A stretch of 64,000 bases of DNA, from contig CAWETB010000007.1 in NCBI GenBank assembly GCA_963811885.1, positions 180,907 to 244,906 of the forward strand. The letters are read 5' to 3'. Position 1 is the first letter of the stretch. Each line of letters opens with the position of its first letter. Both the position numbers and the translations under genes were made by a program. Shown in pieces: positions 54,955 to 63,099 of the stretch. Below the pieces are notes generated by a model that saw nothing but the letters and a program-made list of their open reading frames with translations, was not told the origin of the DNA and searched no databases. Source of the DNA: Gaiellasilicea sp963811885. Its GTDB lineage: Bacteria > Actinomycetota > Thermoleophilia > Gaiellales > Gaiellaceae.

Positions 54955-56446
54955 GCGGCCGCGACCAGTCGGCGGCCACGTCGCCGCCGCCCTCCTGGGC
55001 GAGCCGCTTGCCGAAGCGCAGAAAGGCCGGGTGCGGCGAGATGAGGCCCGCCGCGAGCGACTCGCCCTGCCGGAACGTGGTCGCCCGCTCGAGCAGGCTG
55101 TCCGGGACGAAGGAGAAGACCTCGCCGACGTAGCCGAGATCGGCGAGCGAGTTCATCCGCATCAGCAGCAGGTTGTCGCACTGCGAGAGCACGTTCTCGT
55201 GCACCTTCTGCGGGCGCTGCGTGGAGACGAACAGGTAGAGCCCGAACTTGCGGCCCTCACCGGCGATCCGGACGGCGTGTTCGGTCGCGATCGCGGTGAG
55301 CGGATCCTCCGGCTGTGCCGGGCAGACGTTGTGCGCCTCGTCGACGACGATCAGGACCGGCCTGCGCTCCTCGCGCCGCCGCCAGAGCTCGCCGAGCACC
55401 GCCGCCGAGGCGAGCGCCTGCTCCTCGCGGGTTGCGAGCGAGCCGAGATCGATGACGAGGCAGCGCACGTCGTCCTGCGCCAGCTCCGACAGCACCGACG
55501 TCCGGTCGGCGCCGGCCCAGATGCCCCAGCGGTGGAGGCCGAGGTTGCGGGCGCGGCCGATCAGCCGCCCGCCCGCGCCGCCGTCGCGCTCCAGTTGCTC
55601 GAGCTGCTCGAGGGTCAGCGCCTCGCCGCTGTCCGTGAGCGCTGCCAGCTCCGCGTACTCCTCGCGGTCGCCGATGGGGTCGAGGCGGAACGCCGCTGCC
55701 TGAGTCGCCGGGTCGAGCTCCGCGAGCCGCAGCGCGAGGCCGTCGTCCGCCCGCCGCACGGCCAGCGAGCGTGTGGCCCTCGTGTAGCGGTCAGCGTCGT
55801 CGCCGTCCGCATCCGGCCGCAGCTGCCCGAGCCGGGCGAAGTCGGAGTTCGGATCGAGGACGACGATCTGCAGGTCGGTCTTGAGCAGCAGCTGCTCGAG
55901 CACGACGCCGAGCGAGTAGGTCTTGCCCGAGCCCGACTGGCCGCAGAGGAAGGTGTGCCGCCCGAAGCCGCCGGCGTCGAGCGAGAACGGCACGCCGGGC
56001 GCGAGCAGCAGCTCCCCGATCTCGAGCCGCGCTCGCCGCGGTGCGGTCTCCTCGAGGTGCTCGCGGACCTCGTCCGCCGTCGCGGGCCGCATGGACGCGT
56101 CGTGGAACGACGCGCCGTCACCGTCCAGGACCCGCCCCTCGCCCTGGGCGCCGCGAACCACGACCTGCGCCCGGTGTGCGAGCTCGCTCTCGTCGTCTGC
56201 AGTGAGCTCGAGGGCGTTCTTCTCGCCAACGCCGAGCGTGACGATCTGGCCGAGCCGCCGCTCGGAGCCCTGCTCGAGCGCGACGTACGAGCCGGCCTGC
56301 AGGCCAAGCCCATACAGCGACGTCTGGTAGGTGAACCGGCGCCCGTCGACCGAGGTCGCGAGCGGCAGGACCTGCTCCTCGAGCTGCCGGCGGACCGCGC
56401 GGTAGCGGTCGAGGCCCGCCTGCACGTCGATCGGCGCCTCGCTCAC
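54947..56446 (-). CDS. HerA/FtsK-like ATPase (DUF87 family)
   Basis: 499 aa. An N-terminal beta-barrel-like HAS region (VALEQGSERRLGQIVTLGVG) precedes a RecA-like motor: Walker A GQSGSGKT, DPNSDF, and Walker B VLIVVDEAHNVCP, then VSTQRPQKVHENVLSQCDN with sensor Gln and Arg. HerA motors work with NurA in end resection or with nucleases in defence. No nuclease gene is adjacent; the neighbours are a monooxygenase-like gene and membrane proteins. The GTG start overlaps the upstream stop (GTGA). A housekeeping or conjugation-type role cannot be separated from sequence. Confidence 0.85.
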   Translation of the reverse strand: MSEAPIDVQAGLDRYRAVRRQLEEQVLPLATSVDGRRFTYQTSLYGLGLQAGSYVALEQGSERRLGQIVTLGVGEKNALELTADDESELAHRAQVVVRGAQGEGRVLDGDGASFHDASMRPATADEVREHLEETAPRRARLEIGELLLAPGVPFSLDAGGFGRHTFLCGQSGSGKTYSLGVVLEQLLLKTDLQIVVLDPNSDFARLGQLRPDADGDDADRYTRATRSLAVRRADDGLALRLAELDPATQAAAFRLDPIGDREEYAELAALTDSGEALTLEQLEQLERDGGAGGRLIGRARNLGLHRWGIWAGADRTSVLSELAQDDVRCLVIDLGSLATREEQALASAAVLGELWRRREERRPVLIVVDEAHNVCPAQPEDPLTAIATEHAVRIAGEGRKFGLYLFVSTQRPQKVHENVLSQCDNLLLMRMNSLADLGYVGEVFSFVPDSLLERATTFRQGESLAAGLISPHPAFLRFGKRLAQEGGGDVAADWSRPLT

Positions 56447-56757
56447 GTCGTGGTCGTCCCGGCGACCACGTCGAAGATGCTGACGTCGAAGTCTTCGATC
56501 GCCTCCCGCCGCGCGCCGGTCGCGTTCGCGGCCAGCGAGCTGAGTCTGTCCGCGGCGGCGGCGCTCGCGGTGCGCGCCTCCTCGTCGGACCAGAGCGTCA
56601 GCAGCAGCGCCTTGCCGGTGTCGCGGTCGACGAGCCCGATCGCGCCGCAGAAGCCGCTGCTCTCGCGCGCCCAGGGGAGCAGGTCGTCCCTGACGATCCG
56701 GAGGCCGGCTTCGTACTGCTCGGGCGTGGCATCGAGTGTGTGCAGGCGGGCGAGCAT
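56443..56757 (-). CDS. Small dimeric alpha-beta barrel protein (ABM-like)
   Basis: 104 aa. MLARLHTLDATPEQYEAGL, then LLPWARESSGFCGAIGLVD and KALLLTLWSDEEA, show the ferredoxin-like pattern of antibiotic-biosynthesis-monooxygenase proteins. Catalysis is not provable; many are heme-binding or structural. Overlaps the HerA-like gene, so the two are coupled. Confidence 0.72.
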   Translation of the reverse strand: MLARLHTLDATPEQYEAGLRIVRDDLLPWARESSGFCGAIGLVDRDTGKALLLTLWSDEEARTASAAAADRLSSLAANATGARREAIEDFDVSIFDVVAGTTTT

Positions 56758-56817
56758 CCCTCTTCACCTCCGTCGTCGGCTCAGCTTCTCTCGGAAACGT
56801 ACGGCACTGGACATCGA

Positions 56818-57742
56818 TCAGCTCCGATCTCGGACGACGAGCCCTTTTGCAGCTCGCGCGAGGCGGGCGGTCAGGGGTCCCTCGGCGTCGATCAGGACCG
56901 GCTGCGCGGCCAGAGGCCAGGCGGCGGCAACGCACGCGCCGACGAGCAGGATGGCGGCCGTGACCCAGACGAGCAGCAGGAACGCGAGCACCGCTCCGAG
57001 CGGCCCGTAGATGTCGTCGAAGTTGGCGAAGCGGTCGAGGTAGATCGAGAAGCCGGCGACCGCGAGATGAACACCGACTGTCGCGAACGCGGCGCCGGGC
57101 AGGACGTCCAGGAGCCGGATCGGAACGGGAGGGACGACCCGGTAGAGCAGCGCGAACGCGGCGAAGACGAGCGCGAGCGAGGCGCCGAGCTGCGCCAGCG
57201 CTCCGATCCCGCCGGTTGCACGCTCGCCGAGGCCGAGCTCGGCAGCGATCTTCGTGCTCGTCGCAGTCGCCACCTGGACGACGATCGTCAGCCCGAAGGC
57301 CGTGCAGGATCAACAGGCCGGCACCGAGCACGAGCGCGCCGTCGAGCAACTTGCCCCGCAGGTACGGCCGGCCGACTTCGCCGCCCCAGACCGCCGTGAA
57401 TGCCAGGCGGATCGCGCCCATCATCCCGCTGGCAGCCCAGATGAAGCCCGCGAGCGCGATCGCACCGGCCACGGAGGCAGGAGTGCCGGCTTGCTGGATC
57501 GCGCCCTCGACGCTCGTGGAGACGTCGATCGGCAGTTGAGCAGTGCCCACGAGCCAGTTGACGACGCGATCGTGCGTCGACTCGGGTAGGACGAGATCGA
57601 GGACGGTCAGCAACACGGCGAGAAAAGGGACGAGCGAGAAGAGCACGTGGTAGGAGATCGCCGCGGCGCGCTGGCCGCATCCGCTCTCCACGTACGTGGT
57701 CCCGGCCATGTGCGCCGTCCGCAGCAGGCGGCCGGCGATCAC
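56818..57742 (-). CDS. YihY/virulence factor BrkB-family membrane protein (one frameshift)
   Basis: 307 aa after removing an extra C near 57303 (ctgCacggcc). N-terminal amphipathic part with QRAAAISYHVLFSLVPFLAV, the FIWAASGMMGAIRLAF block, then YRVVPPVPIRLLDVLPGAAF and six helices total. Once called RNase BN, the family is now viewed as a membrane transporter or envelope protein of unknown role. GTG 57742 overlaps the RDD stop. Confidence 0.82.
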
Positions 57743-58194
57743 GGCCCGCCGGTCACGACCCCGTGGGGCTCGGTGCGGTCGGTGTAGAGGACGACGGTGC
57801 GGGCGAGGTAGTCCGGGAGCGCGCGCCGCTTCGAGTCGAACAGGACCGGCAGGAAGCCGGCGAAGAGGGGGATGATCGCGAGCAGGAGGCCGATCAGCCG
57901 GACGAAGGCGCGCCAGAAGGACGGCGGGGTCCCGTCGGCGGTCACGACCCGGAGCCCCATCGCCCGCATACCCGGCGTCTGGCCGGTGACCGACCAGAAG
58001 AGGACGAAGTAGGTCGTGACGGTGAGCCCCCACGCGGCCCCGACGAGCGTCGCGACGAGCCACTCCGGCCTGATCTCGCCGACGAGCGAGGCGATGAGGC
58101 CGAGGAGGCCGCCGGCGACCAGGACGATCGCGTGAGCCACCAGAAGGTCGGCTGCGAGCGCGACCGCTCGCGTGGCGATGCCCGCGTACGGCAC
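57739..58194 (-). CDS. RDD-family membrane protein
   Basis: 151 aa from GTG 58194 (VPYAGIATRAVALAADLLVA). The RDD pattern is present as R, D in the first helix (ATRAVALAADLLV) and the GQTPGMRAMGLRVVTADG loop; three helices. RDD proteins are small membrane proteins, some acting in ion transport. An alternative CTG start overlapping the upstream stop would add five residues. Confidence 0.8.
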   Translation of the reverse strand: MPYAGIATRAVALAADLLVAHAIVLVAGGLLGLIASLVGEIRPEWLVATLVGAAWGLTVTTYFVLFWSVTGQTPGMRAMGLRVVTADGTPPSFWRAFVRLIGLLLAIIPLFAGFLPVLFDSKRRALPDYLARTVVLYTDRTEPHGVVTGGP

Positions 58195-58205
58195 CCGCGA
58201 CTCGC

Positions 58206-58787
58206 TCAGGCCGGGTTGGATCGCAGCGGTCGCCGCAACCACCGGCGCACAGTCCTCTCTGCCGCGTCGTCCAACCGTTCGGCTCGCCCGCGCAGGCCGT
58301 CCGCGAGCTCGCCTGCGAGCGAGCTCGACTGGTTCACAAGCGCCGCGCGCACGGCCGCGCTCGACGCAATCTGCTCGACCGCGCGCTCGACCTCCGGGCT
58401 CTGGAGCAGATGGTCGGTCACGTGCGCGGCGAGCCGGCTGTCGATCGCCTGCTCCACGATCCGGCGCGTTCGTTCCTCGTCGAGCATCGCGGCGAGAGCG
58501 TCCTCGATCTCGGGAGCTGCCAGCACCGGCCGCGCGACGCGCTCGATCACCTGGTGCTCGGCGAGCGCGCGGCCGAGCGCGTCGATCTCGGGCGCCGCGA
58601 GCATCTCTCCGCCGGTCGTCGTCAGCTGGGCCCGCACGCGCAGCCGGCTGGCTCTTCCTTCGCTCGCCAGTCGTCGTGTCGTCCGGCCGGGAAGCAGCGT
58701 TCGCGTCGCGATCCTCGCGGGCAGGATCAGCAGGCGCGCGCCGACGACCGCTCCGCGCACGCCGACCACGGCGATGCCGAGCGCCAC
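58206..58787 (-). CDS. Hypothetical protein with N-terminal membrane segment
   Basis: 193 aa. N-terminal hydrophobic stretch (LGIAVVGVRGAVVGARLLIL), then a long charged helical region with many Arg/Glu and repeated LAAPEIDAL, VLAAPEIEDAL and LLQSPEVERAV units of about 40 residues, suggesting an internal triplicate repeat. Start GTG 58787. First gene of the minus-strand operon running to 54947. Family not recognised. Confidence 0.65.
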   Translation of the reverse strand: MALGIAVVGVRGAVVGARLLILPARIATRTLLPGRTTRRLASEGRASRLRVRAQLTTTGGEMLAAPEIDALGRALAEHQVIERVARPVLAAPEIEDALAAMLDEERTRRIVEQAIDSRLAAHVTDHLLQSPEVERAVEQIASSAAVRAALVNQSSSLAGELADGLRGRAERLDDAAERTVRRWLRRPLRSNPA

Positions 58788-58931
58788 GTCCCGCCCTGGA
58801 CGGGGGGAACGGGTGGTGCGGATCTGCGTGGGACCTCACGGTCTCGAGACATTGCGAACCTTTCCCCACGGCGGCAGGATCGCCTGCTCCCCGGCGATAC
58901 CAGCCTCCCGCCCGTGCGGGTGACGCGGCGC

Positions 58932-58973
58932 CACCCCGGGTGGGTGAATCGGTTGCTCACCCAGGCGGGGTGA
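58932..58973. promoter_or_regulatory. Tandem motif B elements before the FGE gene
   Basis: CACCC-CGGGT-GGGTG at 58932-58946 and the perfect TCACCC-AGGCG-GGGTGA at 58957-58973, centres 26 bases apart, with a further TCACCC half at 58981. The second ends 20 bases before ATG 58994. Closely spaced copies suggest cooperative binding. Confidence 0.6.
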
Positions 58974-58993
58974 GGGAAGGTCACCCGCGAGCG

Positions 58994-59924
58994 ATGGATG
59001 ATCGCGCGATGAGTGGTGCGTCGGCCGCCAAGCAGGGCCGGGCGACCATGGTCCCGGTTCCCGGCGGCACGTTCGCGATGGGCTCGGAGGACTTCTATCC
59101 CGAGGAGCGGCCCGTGCGCCGGGTCACGGTGCCCGGGTTCCTGATGGACGCGCGGCAGGTCACGGCCGCCGAGTACCGGCGCTTCGTCCGCGAGACCGGC
59201 TACGTCACCGTCGCGGAGCGGCCGCTCGACCCCGCCGACTACCCGGACGCCGACCCCGAGCTGCTCGTGCCCGGCTCGCTCGTGTTCCGCAGGACGGACG
59301 GGCCGGTGCCGCTCGACGACGTCCGGAGCTGGTGGGAGTACGTCCCCGGCGCGTCCTGGAAGCGACCCGCCGGGCCGGGCAGCTCGATCAACGGCCGCGA
59401 CCGGCACCCGGTCGTGCAGGTCGCCTACGAGGACGCCGAGGCATACGCGGCGTGGGCGGGGAAGGAACTCCCGACCGAGGCCGAGTGGGAGTTCGCCGCG
59501 CGCGGCGGCCTCGACGGAGCGACGTTCGCCTGGGGCGACGAGCACACGCCCGGCGGCACGCCGATGGCGAACACCTGGCAGGGCGAGTTCCCCTGGCAGA
59601 ACCTGAAGGAGGACGGCTTCGAGGGCACGTCGCCCGTCGGCAGCTTCCCCCCGAACGGCTACGGGCTCTACGACATGTGCGGCAACGTCTGGGAGTGGAC
59701 GAGCGACTGGTTCACGACCGGCTCCGAGGGCGCTGGAACGCGCGCCGTGCTGCGCGCCGCCGACCCTGCCGGGCGAGCGCTTCCCCCGCAAGGTGATCAA
59801 GGGCGGCTCCCACCTGTGCGCTCCGAACTACTGCCTGCGCTACCGGCCGGCGGCCAGGCAGGGCGAGACAGTGGACACGTCGACGGCGCACATCGGCTTC
59901 CGCTGCATCGTCCGCGAAGAGTGA
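58994..59924 (+). CDS. Formylglycine-generating enzyme (sulfatase activator; one frameshift)
   Basis: SUMF1/FGE-sulfatase fold. Converts the Cys of CxPxR in type I sulfatases to formylglycine. N-terminal MVPVPGGTFAMGSEDFYPEERPV, then GKELPTEAEWEFAARGG, YGLYDMCGNVWEWTSDWF, and after an extra G near 59730 (gagGgcgctgg) the active-site pair C-APNY-C (GGSHLCAPNYCLRYRPAAR), ending AHIGFRC. Both catalytic cysteines are present, unlike many SUMF1-fold relatives. Corrected length 309 aa from ATG 58994 (294 from ATG 59009 is possible). The likely client is the arylsulfatase at 32076-34443; both promoters carry motif B. Confidence 0.88.
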
Positions 59925-59926
59925 GC

Positions 59927-60667
59927 TCAGAAGTCGGTGCGCTCGCCCGGTTGGAGGATGCGCACCTCGACGTCGGGCGCGAGTCGGGCAGCCGCGGCGG
60001 CGAACGCTCCGGCGGGGTCCTCGAGCGGCGGCTGGTGGCCGGACACGCGCCAGTGCAACGGCGCGTAGGTTCCCCAGTGGATCGGGATCGCGACGCGCGG
60101 CCTGAGCAGGCTGAGAGCAGCAGCCGCACCCTCGGGATCGAGGTGTCCTGGGCCGACCTTGGCGCCCCAGCCGGAGACGGGCAGCAGGGCGACGTCGGCG
60201 CCGGCGAACTCGTTCATTCCCTCGAAGTAGTCGGTGTCGCCCGCGAAGTACACGGACCGCGAGCCGGTGACGGTGTAGCCGTTGGCGGCGATCTGCTTGC
60301 CGAACGGATAGCGCCTGCCGTCGTGGAGGGCGGCCACGGCTCCGATCGTCAGCTCGCCGACGGTCGTCATTTCACCCGGCGCCAGCTCGACGACGTGTCG
60401 GAACCCCTGTCGCCGCAGGAGCCCTCCGGCACCACGGGGCACGAGCAACGTCACGGACTGCCCGAGACGGCGGAGCGACGGCACGTGGAGGTGATCCGTG
60501 TGCAGATGCGACAGCAGGACGGCGTCCGGTGTGGGCAGGGTCTCGCCGAGCGGGACCAGCCGTCTCAGATGCGCGACCTGCCGGCGCAGCAGCGGATCCG
60601 TCACGAGCTGGACGCCGTCCAGTTCGATCAGCGTGGTTGCGTGCCCGACGTAGAGGATCGACGCCAC
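59927..60667 (-). CDS. Metallo-beta-lactamase-fold hydrolase (UlaG-like)
   Basis: 246 aa. Metal-binding LLSHLHTDHLHV (HxHxDH), VYFAGDTDYFEG (Asp bridge) and IPIHWGTY near the end match the YtnP/UlaG-like subgroup with N-acyl-PE phospholipase-type layout. Substrate unknown (lactones, nucleotides and phospholipids are all possible). Start GTG 60667 behind GGGAG. Convergent with FGE, 2 bases apart. Confidence 0.85.
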   Translation of the reverse strand: MASILYVGHATTLIELDGVQLVTDPLLRRQVAHLRRLVPLGETLPTPDAVLLSHLHTDHLHVPSLRRLGQSVTLLVPRGAGGLLRRQGFRHVVELAPGEMTTVGELTIGAVAALHDGRRYPFGKQIAANGYTVTGSRSVYFAGDTDYFEGMNEFAGADVALLPVSGWGAKVGPGHLDPEGAAAALSLLRPRVAIPIHWGTYAPLHWRVSGHQPPLEDPAGAFAAAAARLAPDVEVRILQPGERTDF

Positions 60668-60735
60668 GTGACTCCCATCCTCGCGGCAACGGCCGGCGGC
60701 TGCGTCATCCGCATGGGGCGAGTGTCCGGGCCGGT

Positions 60736-60752
60736 TCATCCCAACCGGACGA
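60736..60752. promoter_or_regulatory. Motif B element TCATCC-CAACC-GGACGA
   Basis: 6-5-6 inverted repeat with one mismatch in the divergent gap, 69 bases before the metallo-hydrolase start and 73 bases before the small + strand gene at 60825. Confidence 0.5.
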
Positions 60753-60824
60753 TGAGGCGGAGCCGTTCGGAGGCGACGCTGCACTGCGACGACAAGCCAT
60801 CAGCCGAGAGGGAGGCAAGGCGAG

Positions 60825-61022
60825 ATGACGATGAGGCGCGGGCGTCCACTGCTGCGTGCGGGGATGGTCGGCGACACCGCCTATCAGGTAGGGACGAAGG
60901 CGGAGCAGGGGCACCAGGGGGAGTACGAGCGGGCGGCCGCCGTGGCGGCGGCGGCTGCGCGGGTCGCGACTCCGGCGGCTCCCGCCGGTGGCGTCTCGGA
61001 GACGCAACTCCTCGGGTCGTAG
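60825..61022 (+). CDS. Small basic Ala-rich protein, SHOCT-companion type
   Basis: 65 aa, ATG 60825 behind AAGGCGAG. The start MTMRRGRPLLRAGMVGDTAYQVG resembles the N-terminal half of SHOCT proteins such as that at 16690, but no SHOCT motif follows; it ends GGVSETQLLGS. It could be a shortened member of that family. Convergent with the next minus-strand gene, 3 bases apart. Confidence 0.6.
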   Translation: MTMRRGRPLLRAGMVGDTAYQVGTKAEQGHQGEYERAAAVAAAAARVATPAAPAGGVSETQLLGS

Positions 61023-61025
61023 GCG

Positions 61026-61658
61026 CTAGATCGCGATGCTGACGGGGGACGTCGCGATCCAGATCAGCGTGCCGAGAAAGACGATGCAGCCGAGCGTGAG
61101 GCTGACCGTCCGGAGCCGGACGTGGCCGAGCCGGGTGGCAGTGCCGGCGAAGAAGAGCGCGACCGAGAAGAGGACGACACCGAGGACGTAGTTGGACGAA
61201 CGCTGAATGTACTGGCGAACGGTCGCGGAGGAGATCTCGGCTTCGGCGTCCAGGCGCCTCGCGTCGGCCGTCGCGGCGAGTTTGTACTGCGGCATCGCGA
61301 ACGGCGTCAGCGGCGCCTTTGGATTCTCGAGCGGCTTCGTGGCGAGCCACGCGACGACGGCGGGCCTGAACTCCTTGCGGAAGCGCTTGAAGTAGAAGTC
61401 GGACAACTCGGTCCGCTTCAGGGCGTAGGCGTCGACCCACTGGATGAACGTCGCCACGTCGACCTGCGTCTGCGCTTCGCCGAGCCCCTGGGCGCGCGCC
61501 GCCTCGACCCTGATGGCATTCGTCCGGCTCGACGCCTTCGCCTGCTCGCCGTTCCAGCGCGTCGCCTGGTAGCCACTCCATGCCGTCGCAACCGCCGCGA
61601 GCGACAGCAGCACGGTCGCGACGATCTCGGCGTACTGCCGGTGTGGACCGCTGCTCAA
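61026..61658 (-). CDS. Membrane protein with N-terminal helix and C-terminal helix pair
   Basis: 210 aa from TTG 61658, which overlaps the upstream stop (TTGA). One N-terminal helix (IVATVLLSLAAVATAWSGY), then WNGEQAKASSRTNAIRVEAA and a helical middle region, then two helices (VLGVVLFSVALFFAGTA, TVSLTLGCIVFLGTLIWI). Resembles DUF4337-type proteins, which accompany DUF4239 genes as here. Function unknown. Confidence 0.75.
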   Translation of the reverse strand: MSSGPHRQYAEIVATVLLSLAAVATAWSGYQATRWNGEQAKASSRTNAIRVEAARAQGLGEAQTQVDVATFIQWVDAYALKRTELSDFYFKRFRKEFRPAVVAWLATKPLENPKAPLTPFAMPQYKLAATADARRLDAEAEISSATVRQYIQRSSNYVLGVVLFSVALFFAGTATRLGHVRLRTVSLTLGCIVFLGTLIWIATSPVSIAI

Positions 61659-62479
61659 CGCGCGTCCCCCGCCGCGTTGCACGGGAGTGGGCTGCGGATG
61701 TTGAGGAGGACCCGCTCCTGGGCGAGGAGCCCCAGCGTGCGCTGCATCGCGATGGGCTTCAGCGTTCCGACTCCCCCGTAGTAGGGGTTGTCGAGGAACG
61801 AGAGCAGGAGCAGCGTCGCCGCGACCACCGAGACGACGGAGCCGATCAGCAGCGCCTGCGTCTTCGCCCGCTCGCCGCTGTCTGCGAAGAAGAGCATGAA
61901 GGCGCCGATGATCGCGGCGGTCAGGAAGAGCACGATCCAGAGCGGGGTCGGGACCACGCCCTGCGCCGCGTGGTTTCGATCCTGACGAGCCGCGGTGCGC
62001 TCGGAGCTCTGGTCGAGCCATTTCGAGAACGCGGCCTCTTCGGTGGGACCGTTCGGCTTCACCTGCTGGAGCGTGCGGAACATGGCGATGCCCCAGGGGT
62101 TGAACCGGTCGCCCTCGGTGCCGGCCTCCAGACGCGGCCAGGCCCGGTAGACGACGTAACGGGCGTAGCAGACGAGGCCATCCGACAGTTCCTGCCGCTG
62201 CGCGGCCGGCATGAACTGCGCAGTCTCGAACATCTGCGCGACGACGAGCGCTTCCGCTTCGGCGCCCTGCTTCGTGTTGTCGTAGCTCGTGAAGGCGAGG
62301 AAGATGATGAAGCCGAGCAGGACCGAGAAGCCGGTCGCGATCACGCCGAACACGCCGGACGCCCGGTCGCCGTCGCTGAAGTAGCTGCCCTCGGGCGCCT
62401 GCCGCCGGACGAGCAACATCACGGTCACCGCGATGCCGGCGGCGGCGACGACGATGAGGATCGGCCAGGCGAGGCTCAT
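61655..62479 (-). CDS. DUF4239 (bestrophin-like) membrane protein
   Basis: 274 aa, intact. N-terminal helix (WPILIVVAAAGIAVTVML), DRASGVFGVIATGFSVLLGF and FIIFLAFTSYDNTKQGAEAEA, then a soluble helical part and two C-terminal helices (IVLFLTAAIIGAFMLFFAD, ALLIGSVVSVVAATLLLL). DUF4239 proteins are distantly bestrophin-like, suggesting a channel, but this is unproven. Coupled to the next gene by TTGA. Confidence 0.82.
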   Translation of the reverse strand: MSLAWPILIVVAAAGIAVTVMLLVRRQAPEGSYFSDGDRASGVFGVIATGFSVLLGFIIFLAFTSYDNTKQGAEAEALVVAQMFETAQFMPAAQRQELSDGLVCYARYVVYRAWPRLEAGTEGDRFNPWGIAMFRTLQQVKPNGPTEEAAFSKWLDQSSERTAARQDRNHAAQGVVPTPLWIVLFLTAAIIGAFMLFFADSGERAKTQALLIGSVVSVVAATLLLLSFLDNPYYGGVGTLKPIAMQRTLGLLAQERVLLNIRSPLPCNAAGDAR

Positions 62480-62510
62480 TCGCCGCGCGCCCCGTCACCC
62501 ACGCCGAGGT

Positions 62511-63065
62511 TCACCCGCCGCTGTTCAGGCTCGAGCACTCGTCGGCGTTCTTGAACGCGTCCGTCAGCTCGCCTGAGGGATCCAGCTGCTCGAGCTGGTC
62601 GACGATGCCGCCGACCTCGCTGCTCATCGTGGCGAACGTCGTCGTGATCTGGGAGATCGCGGCCGCGATGCCGGTGCTTGACGCGTCGTCCACGGCGCTC
62701 TCGATCTCGTCGACGCTGTCCTCGACGTCCTGGCCGAGCTGGTTGAGCAGGTCCTGCGCCTGCTGGCCGTCCTCCGTGTCGGGCTTGCCTGCATCCTGCA
62801 GGTCGTCCGCAAGCGTCTTCGTCGCCTCCGAGACGTCGTCGACCGCGCTCTTGATGCTGTCCTCGGACAGGTCCCCGCCCTGGAGCGACTGCACGGCCGT
62901 CGACACCGAATCGCTCCAGGTCGACGCCGCCGAGCACACCGAGCTCGCCCACTCGCTCGTGCCGGACGTCTCGTCGTCGCTGCCGCCGCAGCCTGCGGCA
63001 AGCAGCAGCAGCGCCGTGGTCGCAGCGACCACACCGACCCGGCGTGCATTCGTCGAGGCCATCAT
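62511..63065 (-). CDS. Lipoprotein with conserved Cys pair
   Basis: 184 aa. Signal peptide with lipobox LLLLAAGC (lipidated Cys about residue 25), then a helix-rich acidic domain starting EWASSVCSAASTW and closing DECSSL. The same frame of residues (EW..SVC.A...W, PDT..G.QA, L.P..EL..A...C..L) occurs in the protein at 19518, so the two are paralogues. A structural disulfide is likely. Function unknown. Confidence 0.85.
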   Translation of the reverse strand: MMASTNARRVGVVAATTALLLLAAGCGGSDDETSGTSEWASSVCSAASTWSDSVSTAVQSLQGGDLSEDSIKSAVDDVSEATKTLADDLQDAGKPDTEDGQQAQDLLNQLGQDVEDSVDEIESAVDDASSTGIAAAISQITTTFATMSSEVGGIVDQLEQLDPSGELTDAFKNADECSSLNSGG

Positions 63066-63099
63066 CCGAGGACGCTAACCGCTCCCGCGTCGGGGGTGT

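Noticed and set aside
54947..58063. A single open frame of over 1,000 codons on the minus strand
   Set aside because: Only its last 499 codons are the HerA-like protein. The upstream part is Arg-rich out-of-frame translation of the ABM, YihY and RDD genes, which have proper starts and overlaps.
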